This document shows positions 1-9,670 of a DNA stretch of 64,000 nucleotides, piece after piece (position 1 is the first letter of the stretch; each line of letters begins with the position of its first letter). The position numbers and the translations under genes were made by a program. A model generated the notes under the pieces. It was not told the DNA's origin. It was given only the letters and a program-made list of their open reading frames with translations, and searched no databases. The DNA comes from Cyprinodon diabolis (Eukaryota > Chordata > Actinopteri > Cyprinodontiformes > Cyprinodontidae): the NCBI GenBank assembly GCA_030533445.1, contig CM060068.1, forward strand, positions 48,328,453-48,392,452. Reading direction: 5' to 3'.

Positions 1-310
1 AGACATAGAAAAAGAAGCATAGATACAAAAGGCAACTGTCAACCAGCTCCACAGGCGGCCCCGTCCAGGAAACACACAGCCAGGCAGACGAGCTCCGAGC
101 CAGCTCCCATGTCAGAGGATGAAGAGAGCACATCCAGTTAGTCACAGTCAGAGAAACAGGACTACACTGGAAAACAGGCCAAGCTCCAACATCTAGAAAC
201 AAAGGTGTTAATGGCAGCAGCACAGCTGATATTTCTCTCCAGGATGGAGTCACAGCCAAACAGGAACAGACCAGATGAAGCTACTATGAGAAAAAGCAGA
301 GAGAGCAGAA
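1..310 (-). mobile_element. L2 LINE 3-prime UTR fragment (cut by window start)
   Basis: This is the non-coding 3-prime part of an L2-type LINE read on the minus strand. It matches 9,065-9,375 almost base for base and the 52.2-52.46 kb part of the longer L2 copy more loosely. It enters the window already inside the element, so the 3-prime terminus lies outside. Similarity stops near 310, where the other copies continue towards the ORF2 end and this one passes into hAT-like sequence. The small open frame at 205-411 is a shadow and recurs in the other copies because the UTR recurs. Confidence 0.8.
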
Positions 311-560
311 TGCCAGTTTACCGACCCCTCAGCCCCCCTACACCAGGGACTGGCAACCTGCGGCTCCAGAGCTGCATGCAGCTCTTTAGCGCCCCCCTTG
401 CGGCTCCCTAGAGCGTTTTAAAAAATGTATGAAAATGGAAAAAATTTGTTTTTTTAATATGCTGCGCAGGAGGTCAAACAAACATTCATTATGTTTCCAA
501 TGCTGTAAAATGTGCATTATAAATAAATTTAAACAATCAATTTTAGCATTTCTGCTGAGA
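311..560. mobile_element. hAT-type transposon end fragments, two termini close together
   Basis: At 316-330 there is a terminus-like string that reads CTGAGGGGTCGGTAAA on the minus strand. At 344 a second terminus begins on the plus strand (CAGGGACTGGCAACCTG), followed by a stretch rich in CGGCTC and GCATGC words typical of fish hAT-family non-autonomous elements. The right limit is not visible: similarity to a transposon fades into AT-rich sequence and no matching inverted terminus was found downstream. The family call rests on remembered resemblance of the terminus, not on an alignment. Confidence 0.4.
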
Positions 561-2112
561 AAGATTTGCGTCATATCCTGCAGCAGGTTTCAGCGCGGCG
601 CGGTGCCAGGCAGGTGGCTGCTGTAAACAAAGCGGGGGGTGGAGGGGGTGGAGGGGGGTCTCCACGGATCCCAAAGGAAGATAGTTGATGAGAAAAGAGG
701 ATTCAAAGAAGAATGGAGCGAATCATTTGCTTTCATTACCAATGAGGAAGGATTGGCTGCATGTTTGCTTTGGAAGGAGAAGCTGTCAAATAATAAAGAG
801 TAATTTGATAAATTAAATATGCAGCCGACCGCCGAGCTGGGAGGGAGAGAAAAAGAGCGATTGCAGAACTTCTGCATAAATTAGAGGAGATCAAAGATAG
901 ATTTAATGTTTTGTATCTCCAAACTCCACTACTGCTGCTAGTTTGGTTCAAGCATAGAAAACCGTTCATAGATCCAACAGGTAGCGCTCTGATGCAGGGA
1001 TGGGAACTTTCTAACATTTTTTCCCCGAATCCTCAAAATAAAAATAAAACCAGAAGTATAATTTAATTATTGTGTTTCTATAATTTTCATCAATGCAAGC
1101 CGACCTTATAGTAATTAAATTTAAACACATGATGTGATATTCGCTGCAGGATAAAGATTTAATCATCAATGCTTTTTATATATTTAAGCCCAGGTAGTCA
1201 TTTTTTATAGTGGGCTGATAAACTTAGAGTCCGTGTTGCCATACGAGGCTGAGAGAAGATTCTTACATTATGCAGCTTCAGACCAATTTTGTTTTTTGTC
1301 TTTTTAGTCCAGTTTGTCTCCTTGACCAGTTTGGGATGCCGACCCCTGGATGAGAGAACTCCTCCAGAGGGGCTAAGCGAAAAACAGAGATAGAGAGAGA
1401 AACTTCAGACTCTATTGACCATTGCTCAGTAGCTAGTCCTCTGAAGGTTGTTGGTTTGATTTCAGCATTTCTCTTTTTCATGTCAATGTGCTCCTAGAGA
1501 AGACACCAAACCCCTGGTTGAATCTAGATGTGCTGATCTGTGTGTGTGAGCGGAGTGACTCTGAGTGGGCTGAATTACTAGCAGAGCCTATCAGTTCAGT
1601 CCCATGATGGCTCACTTTGGATAAAATCAGTTCAAACATGAAGGAGAGAGGAGTAAACGGTTCCCTTTCTTTCTGAGATTTATCATTTCATTGCTTCTTA
1701 TTTTCTTATTTTTATAAATTCATCTGATGTGGGGAATAAAAACCAAAGGTTTTATGATTCAAAAAGTCAGATTTTTGTTCTGTTTGAGCAAAAGTTCAGA
1801 AGAAAAACTCACTGGTGAGATTCTGCACTAAATGAAAAGTCTGCCACAGATGACAGTATTTATTTTATCATGTTAAACTCCTGGTGGATCTTCTCAGCTC
1901 AGGGTAATAATCATTGTGCCTTCGGTTATTTATGATTAAAACTAAAAATCTCAGTGTTTTTACCTAAACCTGCTCATCGTCCTCCACAGTACGTGCCTCG
2001 TAGCACATCAAGTTATGCAACGTTACATAATCTAAAAATCTAAAATAAATTTGGAGAACATCCTTCTGATCGCTTGGCTCTGCAAAACTCACACTACATC
2101 TAAAAGACACTC
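561..2112. other. no gene or repeat recognised; AT-rich single-copy-like DNA
   Basis: No coding region can be supported. A G-rich run lies at 632-659. Two stretches, about 780-900 and 1,080-1,210, contain dense TAATT and ATTAAA words in otherwise complex sequence, as seen in conserved non-coding elements, but conservation cannot be judged from one sequence. Confidence 0.4.
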
Positions 2113-2212
2113 GTACTCTTTTTCCAAATCTTTGATGTGGAGCGGAGTGGAGGGAGGAGGAGGGAGTGAGCAGCGGGACCGGGATGCTGGAAAGTGGAGG
2201 ACGACGTAGGCG

Positions 2213-2365
2213 TGAAAGCAGCTGGGAAGAGGAGGGAGGATTGACACACAAAGGTGGTTGATGCCTCATTTTCCCATGAGTCCTCCTCCTCCTCCTCCGT
2301 GCATGTCCCTGGAGCCGCCCACTGAGGCGGGAAGTTCTGGGGCTTTTATCTCTGTTGACTCACAG
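2213..2365 (+). other. possible short exon ending at a splice donor (speculative)
   Basis: An open frame runs from just after a TGA near 2,209 to 2,365. It contains an ATG at 2,276, a proline run, and ends at a good donor (CAG followed by GTGAGG). From the ATG the peptide would begin MSPPPPPPCMSLEPP. A consensus AP-1 site (TGACTCA) lies inside the same stretch near 2,355, so the interval could equally be regulatory. Upstream DNA is purine-rich and locally GC-rich. No domain is recognised, no acceptor or following exon was identified, and donor-like sites occur by chance. Weak. Confidence 0.15.
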
Positions 2366-2826
2366 GTGAGGTGCAGGGTTAAGTACATGGGGAGGGGGAT
2401 CCAGCAGAGTTCTGTCTAATATGTAACCCTGGGGAAGAGCTGCGGTTGGATGGAACCAATTCAGGTGTCTATAGCAGAGGATCTAAAGGAATAATACAAC
2501 TGCCTCTAAACGTTTAACAAGACATTTGGAGAGCAAAATGTTTGTCCGTCCTTCTTTGGAAATTAGCAGTTATAAAACTCTCCATTGGATTTAGCTTGGT
2601 ACTTTGACTAGGCCATTCAAACTCAGGAAAATGCTTTTATCTAAACTCTTTCTTGCTTCTGCTTGAAGGTAAATATTTGATTTAATTCCTTTGTAACCTC
2701 ATTTTCTTACATGATTTTCTCCCTCACATTAAAGATGGAGGCCAGGTGGGGGGTTCAGCTGTATGGCAGCCTGGCCTCTTTCAGTGTGCCCGGAGCAGCT
2801 GCAGTGTGTGGATGGGTGCGTTACGA
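2366..2826. other. nothing recognised
   Basis: Moderately AT-rich sequence with no coding region or repeat that I can identify. Confidence 0.4.
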
Positions 2827-3292
2827 TTCAGAACAGAGGTTCCAGCATTCAGGCAAGACAGACAGTGGGATAACTCAACACTTTCTATCAAAACAATGGG
2901 TCTGCAGCAGCTGGGCGTTGAGTCCATCACCAGAGAAAGAGGTAGGATCCAGCCAGCGGGCTGCCAACAGAGTGGCCCGCATGCTGCAGCCCAAGAGAAC
3001 ATGCAGGAGTCCGAAGCCAGGTCAGGCAAACAGATCAGAACAGGAACAGGCCGGCTCAGAGGTTGAGAGGCAGAACAGGTCATGAAATCAAAAACACCAA
3101 GGATCTCTAAAAACACTCTCATTACTGGTTCAATAGTAAAAGAATAATCTGGCCCTGATGACTGGATGCAAGCAGGTTAAAAAGAGAAAGGAGCAGGTGG
3201 ATCAGATTAGCAGTGATTAGAAACAAAAGGTAGAATTAGACAAGAGAATAAAATGAATAACTAACCCAGTCATCAGCACCAAGATTATGACA
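2827..3292 (-). mobile_element. dispersed repeat, copy A (LTR-like, minus strand)
   Basis: This interval is collinear with 51,447-51,875 plus 55,453-55,541. Shared landmarks, in order, are a TCAGAACAGAGG word (2,828 and 51,447), GAGGTAGG followed by GGCTGCCAACA, GCAGGAGTCC, AAACAGATCAGAA, and a final block rich in AGTCATCA and ending GATTATGACA (reads TGTCATAATC on the minus strand). The TGTCA start resembles an LTR terminus, but I found no matching CA end with a target-site duplication, so the superfamily is open. It shows only that two related dispersed copies exist in this window. Confidence 0.45.
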
Positions 3293-3346
3293 AGGTAAAT
3301 GACTGTGGACTGGGTACAGTTCTATATCAGTGCAGGATATCTTTTC

Positions 3347-3351
3347 CTGCC
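3347..3351. repeat. target-site duplication, left (CTGCC)
   Basis: CTGCC abuts the TG start of the LTR at 3,352 and is repeated exactly at 4,067-4,071 after its CA end. Confidence 0.85.
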
Positions 3352-4066
3352 TGTTGGGATCTGGGGATGTACCACCTTCCTCCAGCAGAGTGCGCCGTGG
3401 GTCTCCTGGGCTGGAGCCCTCCAGCACACCTGGAGCTCATCTGCTCATCAGGAGACCTTCCCTACATAAGCAGCTGCCAGACCTTCCTTCGACGCCGCAG
3501 TGTTGACCTAGTTTGGTTAGCGAACCTGAGCCTCTGTTACCTGAAAGAATCTTTGTTATCTCATGAGAGAAACCTGATTCTAATCTGCCTCTGTCTTTGC
3601 TCACAGGAAACCTGTCTCAAGTCTGAAGCTCTGGATGAGCTTAACCTGCCTTCCAGCCCTGGTGAGCCAAACCTGAAGATTCCAGTCTGGATTCCTCCTG
3701 CTGCTCTCAGAGAAGAGCTGGAAACTCTGATCAAGGTCTGCCAATCATAGTCAGAAGCTAGACGCTGCTGCTGCTTGAGCACTCTGCTGAACCAACAGTC
3801 TCTGGACCCAACGGTTCCCTCTCTCGCAAGTAAAGCCTGGACTCCTTCAAGGTAGACTCTGAATTATCTAAGGATTCAATAAATCATCTGACTGCCTGGC
3901 TAATCAAACTGTCCGTCTCTGCAGACATCAGTGAACCCAACCCGGACCAGTACCTGAACCAGTTCATGTCTTTGTGTGAAAACCTTTGTCAATAAACTCT
4001 GTTAAACTTTTACTCAGCCTCCGTTTGTGTTCTGCATGTGGGTTTAGCCTTAAACCAATTTTGACA
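3352..4066 (+). mobile_element. solo LTR (715 bp), Ty3/Gypsy-like
   Basis: The segment starts TGTTGGGATC and ends TTTTGACA, giving TG...CA termini with imperfect terminal inversion, and is flanked on both sides by CTGCC. A polyadenylation signal AATAAA sits at 3,991. After it comes an R-U5-like tail (GTTAAACTTTT, then CTGCATGTGGGT) that is shared with the solo LTR at 48,669-49,489, although the first two thirds differ. There is no internal region, primer-binding site or second LTR beside it, so this is a solo LTR left by LTR-LTR recombination. The 127-residue open frame within it is not a gene. The Gypsy assignment is inferred from the 5-bp duplication and the fish-type LTR tail. Confidence 0.85.
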
Positions 4067-4071
4067 CTGCC
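4067..4071. repeat. target-site duplication, right (CTGCC)
   Basis: Exact copy of 3,347-3,351. Confidence 0.85.
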
Positions 4072-4105
4072 TCTGTGGTATGAATGACTGCTGTGGTCCG
4101 CGAAG

Positions 4106-4441
4106 CCTGGCTGTGTGTTTCCTGGACGGGGCCGCCTGTGGAGCTGGTTGACAGTTGCCTTTTGTATCTATGCTTCTTTTTCTATGTCTGCTTCTGTCTC
4201 CTTGAACCCCAGTGGGCCTCAGCAGATGGCCGCTCACACTGAGCCTGGTTCTGCTGGAGGTTTCTTCCTGTTCAAAGGGAGTTTTTCCTCTCCACTGTCG
4301 CTACAAGCATGCTTAGTGTGAGGGATTGCTGAAGAGTCAATGAGTCGATGCAATCAGCTGGTTTTCCTTAGATAGAAAACTTTGAATCAATCTGACTGGA
4401 TGATCTGGTGAACTGGAAAGTTCCTTGAGATGACATGTTTT
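4106..4441 (+). mobile_element. L2 LINE 3-prime UTR fragment
   Basis: This plus-strand copy begins inside the L2 UTR at the CTGGCTGTGTGTTTCCTGG landmark and runs to the TTGAGATGACATG landmark. It is nearly identical to the reverse complement of 8,815-9,150 and to 61,665-61,960. It stops short of the usual terminal block, so it is truncated at both ends. It begins only 35 bp after the solo LTR duplication. Short frames of about 68 residues in this copy and in those at 8.9-9.1 and 61.7-61.9 kb arise from the shared UTR and are not proteins. Confidence 0.85.
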
Positions 4442-6087
4442 GTTCTCTCTTCCAATCTTCCCCCCATGAGCCGCAGATGGAAGCTCCTCCAAAGGCTCCT
4501 CTGATTTATCCGCGGCCCGTCATGTTCTCCTGGTGGAAATGCTCACATCTATAGGTTCTGGCCTCATCACGCTAATTCCAGTACTTCCTGAATCAGGACT
4601 TGGATCCAGATTTTTTAAAGTAGAAAATGTTGAACTTTTTGTAATTCCTCCATGTCATGGTAGCTTTGTCACATTTTATTATACAAAATAAAACAAAAGT
4701 TTATGTGTTCATCAAAAGGCAGAAAAAAGTTCATCAGGAACTGAAAGCTCGAAGTCTCTGCAGCGTCGCCTGATTGTGCTTCACCCAGAGAAGTGGCGGC
4801 TGTTTCTGAACATTGTTCTCTGCTTGCTTTTGTACTGTTGGGAACATTTGAATTCAGCTATAAAGGTTTTGTTGGGCCTTTTCAATGCAAAGGTTCACAG
4901 GTCGGTGTGATATGAATGATGGCTGTGTTCCAGTTTTACTCTGCAACGCAGGTCAAGGAAGTTAGAAAAGCTATTAGTAAAGTACACTGAGGGAGCAAAT
5001 GTTTCAGAGTTTCTATCTAGAATCAGATGCTCTATAACAGAGAAGTTACCTTCAGTCACAACAAAAAGGCAGCAGAGAAGCAGACATAAAAATAATCTGA
5101 CATTTATCCGGCTCTAGAAGGACCTTCTGACCTAATAGCGGCTTTGATGTATGGCTCAGAGACAGCAGCACAGAAGAGGCTGCTGCAGGCGGCAGAGCTG
5201 ATATATTTCCAACAGAGACAGGATGCTGAGGTGCTTTGGACATTTTCTGAAGACAGACAGAGGAAACATTGGAAAGATGATGCTGGAGATGGAGCTCCAG
5301 GGTAGCGTCTGCACATAGTGAAGATTTCAGCTTTCAAAAACCTACAATGCAGCAATACAGTTGATTCCTACCCGCTATCATCACAGCCCCAACCCCTTTA
5401 TAGGGGAACAGAAGATCTCGCCTATTCAGCCAGGCCAACAACGCCCCCCCCTTTCAGAGACATAGACAGGTATGGGGCATTGCAGGCTAACAAAGAAGCC
5501 AAACGACCCCCATTCCAAAGGGGGGGACCCGTTCATCCGTTTCTATTTGCATGTTTTCTAAACTAAAACCAGGCTTTGTTGGGCTGCTGGATAAAACCTG
5601 GAACTAAACGCTATTTCTGACATTTGGAATTGAAAAATCTTCCTGGATGGAAGAGAAACGTCTTCAAACTTGGAAACAAAGTCCAGTGGATTGATTTTTA
5701 ACTTTTTTGGAAAGACTATGACCTGATGATTGAGAATCTTCACCAGCATGTGGTTAAGCTGGTGTAATAGTTAAAGAGGAAAACTGGAAAAAACTCATAA
5801 TTGACTCAGTTGTTTCTTTTGTTAAAAAAATAAAAAAAAGTGGCTAAATGGAAAAACTTCGTAGGAAAACTTGAATAAACTAAACTGATCCCCAACAAGT
5901 AAAGGAGCTCTTCAAAGGAAAAGTCGCTCATATTCAGAATCCAAACTTCTGAAAGTTCTTTAAATCTGAAATGATTCCATCCTGTTCAATAAATGATCAG
6001 TGTTTTTAATTCAGAGTAATTTTCATTTGAATGTGCTTTACTGGAGGCGTCCATGTTTGTCAAAGAACACTACTGCCACCTACTGGT
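4442..6087. other. no gene or repeat recognised
   Basis: Nothing supportable. Several 60-80 residue open frames exist on both strands but none has a recognisable domain, initiation context or splice structure. Confidence 0.4.
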
Positions 6088-6151
6088 TAGTGACATTGTC
6101 ACGGTGCGGTATCGGCTGTTGATCAAGTCCCAGTGCTGTATCTGGTGTTTG

Positions 6152-6383
6152 TCACAACGCGCTATTATCCAAGTCATCTTGAAAACATTCTTCTTCCAAA
6201 TGTTGGCTACATATTACGGGTTTTTTCTCTGGCCAGAAGTTCGATGGCAAATCCTCCCTCTTCAAGTTGGCGATCCAACGACCAACCCGTCCGTGGAGGA
6301 TCAGGAATCAGAAAGGTGGAATAACTCTTTTTTTCACTTTTACCCGATGTATTCCAGCATCCAGCTGCCATGCACGTGGGCAT
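6152..6383 (-). pseudogene. THAP-domain fragment of a transposase, frameshifted
   Basis: From an ATG at 6,383 the minus strand encodes MPTCMAAGCWN..., where CMAAGC is the Cys-x4-Cys start of a THAP C2CH zinc finger. After an IPDP segment the frame is lost. In the next frame, from about 6,280, the product reads RWIANLKRE, then NFWPEKK and VICSQH, i.e. the conserved tryptophan, the later proline region and the Cys-x2-His end of the finger (6,211-6,200), followed by EEECF and a stop at 6,152. All four zinc ligands are therefore present but separated by one shift. THAP domains bind DNA, here most likely transposon ends. The catalytic domain is absent. Family resemblance is from memory of the motif spacing. 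Confidence 0.6.
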
Positions 6384-6529
6384 TGTCAGTTTCACTATAG
6401 CTCTGGTGAATTTCAATGGTGAAGTCCTCTGGAAATCTTCAATAATTGTTGTTGATTGCAGATGTGTCTAGTAGTTCCCATTGATTTAGCTTGTAAAGCG
6501 GGGAGAATGGCGCTAGGCTTACCGCACCG

Positions 6530-6537
6530 TGACGTCA
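6530..6537. promoter_or_regulatory. consensus CRE palindrome inside transposon end
   Basis: TGACGTCA, the full ATF/CREB consensus, forms part of the right terminal inverted repeat and lies about 150 bp upstream of the THAP start codon on the minus strand. It could serve the element promoter or simply be part of the transposase-binding palindrome. Function is inferred. Confidence 0.35.
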
Positions 6538-6541
6538 CTGC

Positions 6542-7200
6542 TGGAAGATGGCAGGAGGGAGGGGCTACTATATTTGGGCAAAAATGGCCGCTCTCAGACT
6601 CACTGATTGTTATGCAAGTTATTATTTAAATTTTTTTACTGATTGACGCTAAATTCATTAAATAATCGCAAATATATTCCTTTTCGGTATAAATTATGAT
6701 CCTTTGCTTATTCCTCGCTGACCGGACTTTTCCTTTAAACGCCGAAGTCCAGGTCGGTTGTTGCTGTAGATCTCAGGAGTCAAACTCCGGCAGCTGTTGG
6801 ACGTGTCCCTGCTTTAACAACGGGAATCAAATAATCAGGTCATCAGTGGGACTGTGGAGAAAACTGTGTCTGAATTCAGGACTGTCTCCTTCCACAGACC
6901 AGGTCTACGTAGGATGACACACAGACCTGCAGTAAGATGTTCTCGATTTGGTCTTACACCACCAGCATAACCTCTGTCGTCTAGCAACCATGACCACTCA
7001 AACAACAGATCTGTGAAGCCAATAAAGTCCAAAACATTTACTTTTTACACTCCTCCAGTGTGGGGGTTCCTGTCTGCAGCGCTCTACAGCTCCCGTCACC
7101 TTCAAGGGTGTCTCTGGTTCCTCCTTCAGGGCTGCGGCTGTGCTCTGCTACTGATCAATGATCACAATGTCCCGTTAGTTGGTTCAGTCTATGTAATAGA

Positions 7201-7203
<3 letters not shown>
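6542..7203. other. nothing recognised
   Basis: A GC-richer patch at 6,540-6,600 includes an AAAATGGCCGC word resembling a YY1 site. Otherwise no gene or repeat is apparent. Confidence 0.35.
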
Positions 7204-7263
<60 letters not shown>

Positions 7264-7289
7264 ATATATATATATATGGATATATATAA
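7204..7289. repeat. (AT)n microsatellite
   Basis: An uninterrupted AT dinucleotide tract runs from 7,204 to about 7,261 and continues imperfectly, broken by two TGGATA words, to 7,289. Confidence 0.95.
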
Positions 7290-8776
7290 AGAGTTATCTT
7301 TGGTAGACATGAAAATGTGCTGTTTCTCAGCTCATGAAGTAAATGTCACTAAGTGTGTATTTCCTGCTTGCTGCAGGTGTCAGCAATCAACCGAGCTAAA
7401 CACGCCGTCGCCGCCATGTAGAGGGAAGTGGAATTGATGTGGTACTTCTCATCTCTTTATGTAGCACTGACTGTCACTTTCGTGTAACTTTGTGTAACAC
7501 ATCAGATAATTAGATAATGAATCATGACTTTCATCACTTCCTGTCTGTGTTGCTGCAGACTTTTGCTCAGACAGGCTACTGTAAGCCTAAATGTTGGAGA
7601 GCTTCATACCTGAAAGGTTCATTGGTACAGACTGCATTTATGAAATTAAACACACAAGGGATCAGGCTATATATATACAAATAGATTATATTAAACAAAG
7701 AGACAGATGGAACAGGATGCTTCGGTTCCATGATGAGGTCTGCAATGTGCTATTAGTGCTTTTAGAGGGATAGAAGGAAAAACAGATTCCTAAATATTTG
7801 GGAACGGACATTATTTCTAAATAAGAAAACTTAACACCAGGAAAATGAATTACGCTTTTAACACCAAGTCTATTATATTTAATGTTTTTGAGGCCTCTAT
7901 ATCATCAGTGATCAGGAGGGATTTACCATTAGACCCCAAGTTCCTGGGGGCCCCATAAAACTCTGTTTGTATGTATGGTTAATACAACTATTCCTTATTT
8001 GTGCTCATTAATTATGTTTTTGATCAAAATCCAACATCTAAAAACAGCAAACTCTGCTCTCCAGAGCAAGTAGATTGGTAACCCCGCCTCCTGCTCTCCT
8101 CTATCTTGTCTGCTGTCATGATTCATGCAGCTATTATTTCATCCAAATGAAAAATGGAGAACAGATAAGCAGATCATGGCTTGTCTACAGTGAAAAGAAG
8201 GACTGGGTTATTTACTTTGGCCTTTTTGGAAACACAGGAAGGAGCAATCAGCTAAGTGAGCTTAGTGCTTGGAAAAAATCTTTCATTCCTTTAGAGACAG
8301 CATGAAAAGTCAGCTGAGTACAAAACATAGAGAGGAAAACCAGAAGAAAAGGGACAAGAAGAGAGGGACACAACCTAGAACTGATAATGGATGTCTATTC
8401 TGGAAGCTCGTTTCCGAGGAGCAGTTTCAGGTCCCGTTTTCTGAGTGTTTTTTTCTGTTACATTTCACTATAGAGTCAAAATCCATGAAGAAATTGTCCA
8501 AAGCGCTCTGAAGTAACGCGTTAGCCAGTAAGGAGCAGGAGAAGACCTGCTTGTTTGCAATCAGCAGCCTAAAAGCATTTAGATTTGCTGCCAATATGGC
8601 GGCTTTTATTCACATCAGGAAATATAATTAGTGTTGTAACGACTTTTATTCAGCAGGTTTTTCAGGTGAATTCATCTGAAACAAACACTTTTTCATAACC
8701 AGACAAGTGGCCTTTAGTTTTTAACTTGGTGTAAAGTTTTGTAACCTTTAGGCATGAAATTAAAGCATCTGCGCAA
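7290..8776. other. no gene or repeat recognised
   Basis: AT-rich sequence. Open frames of 60-80 residues at 7.6, 8.1 and 8.3 kb show no domain or compositional bias typical of coding DNA. Confidence 0.4.
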
Positions 8777-9670
8777 CAATTCTATTCAGTTTATTTCTAT
8801 AGCTCCAATTCACATCATGTCATCTCAGGTCACTTTCCAGTTCACCAGATCATCCAGTCAGATTGATTCAAAGTTTTCTATCTAAGGAAAACCAGCTGAT
8901 TGCATCGACTCATTGACTCTTCAGCAATCCCTCACACTAAGCATGCTGGTAGCGACAGTGGAGAGGAAAAAGTCCCTTTGAACAGGAAGAAACCTCCAGC
9001 AGAACCAGGCTCAGTGTGAGCGGCCATCTGCTGAGGCCCACTGGGGTTCAAGGAGACAGAAGCAGGCATAGAAAAAGAAGCATAGATACAAAAGGCAACT
9101 GTCAACCAGCTCCACAGGCGGCCCCGTCCAGGAAACACACAGCCAGGCAGACGAGCTCCGAGCCAGCTCCTATGTCAGAGGATGAAGAGAGCACATCCAG
9201 TTAGTCACAGTCAGAGAAACAGGACTACACTGGAAAACAGGCCAAGCTCCAACATCTAGAAACAAAGGTGTTGATGGCAGCAGCACAGCTGATGTTTCTC
9301 TCCAGGATGGAGTCACAGCCAAACAGGAACAGACCAGATGAAGCTACTATGAGAAAAAGCAGAGAGAGCAGAACGTTAGAGATTGAACTAACAGATTCTG
9401 CAGAGTGGGAGAATAGAGATAGAATGAAGCAGAATGATGAAAAAGGGGTCCCTATGTCCTCCAGCAGTCTAAGCCTATAGCAGCAGAACTATAGAGATAG
9501 ATCAGGATAACCTGAGCCACTCTAACTAGAAGCTTTATCAAAAAGGAAAGTTTTAAGCCTAGCCTTAAAAGTAGACAGGGTGTCTGCCTCACGGACTAAA
9601 ACTGGTAGTTGGTTCCACAGGAGAGGAGCCTGATAACTAAAAGATCTGCCTCCCATTCTACTTTTAGAAA
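8777..9670 (-). mobile_element. 5-prime-truncated L2 LINE (3-prime UTR plus ORF2 tail)
   Basis: On the minus strand this copy starts near 9,670, inside the last codons of ORF2 (it matches 52,605-52,752, the end of the reverse-transcriptase ORF at 52.6-53.4 kb), passes through the UTR and ends at the L2 3-prime landmark near 8,777 (TTCAGTTTATTT followed by TATAGC on the plus strand). Truncation at the 5-prime side is the usual outcome of target-primed reverse transcription. It belongs with the copies at 1-310, 4.1 and 61.3 kb: all share a UTR segment around CATAGAAAAAGAAGCATAG that is missing or altered in the 52-kb copy. Confidence 0.9.

Larger units (their letters stand above)
6088..6541 (-). 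mobile_element. short THAP-type DNA transposon derivative with terminal inverted repeats
   Basis: The left end carries GTGAC...GTCACGGTGCGGTA (about 6,090-6,111) and the right end carries its inverse, TACCGCACCGTGACGTCAC (6,520-6,538). The core of 13 bases, TCACGGTGCGGTA, is exact in both. Each end also holds a small GTGAC/GTCAC palindrome. Between them, on the minus strand, lies a decayed THAP zinc-finger coding stretch (6,152-6,383). Inverted ends, a promoter-like end and a THAP N-terminus are the head of a THAP transposon, with the catalytic part removed. P, Kolobok and ISL2EU families carry THAP domains; which one this is cannot be decided, because no clear target-site duplication was found. 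Confidence 0.6.

Noticed and set aside
205..411. Recurrent small protein beginning MLMAAAQL (also near 9.3 and 61.4 kb)
   Set aside because: It lies antisense in the L2 3-prime UTR and recurs only because the UTR is copied.
632..659. G-quadruplex from the G-rich run
   Set aside because: Only three long G runs are present with GG between them, so the canonical four-run pattern is not met.
2640..3300. AGGTAAAT at 2,666 and 3,293 as an 8-bp target-site duplication of a hAT element
   Set aside because: The sequence next to these words does not form inverted termini; likely chance.
3367..3750. 127-residue frame
   Set aside because: It lies wholly inside a solo LTR bounded by an exact target-site duplication and has no recognisable motif.
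4115..4321. Recurrent 68-residue frame beginning MFPGRGRL (also 8.9, 61.7 kb)
   Set aside because: It is in the non-coding L2 UTR, is lost in the 52-kb copy, and has no known domain.
6053..6400. 115-residue plus-strand frame
   Set aside because: It is antisense to the THAP fragment, whose zinc ligands are recognisable on the minus strand.
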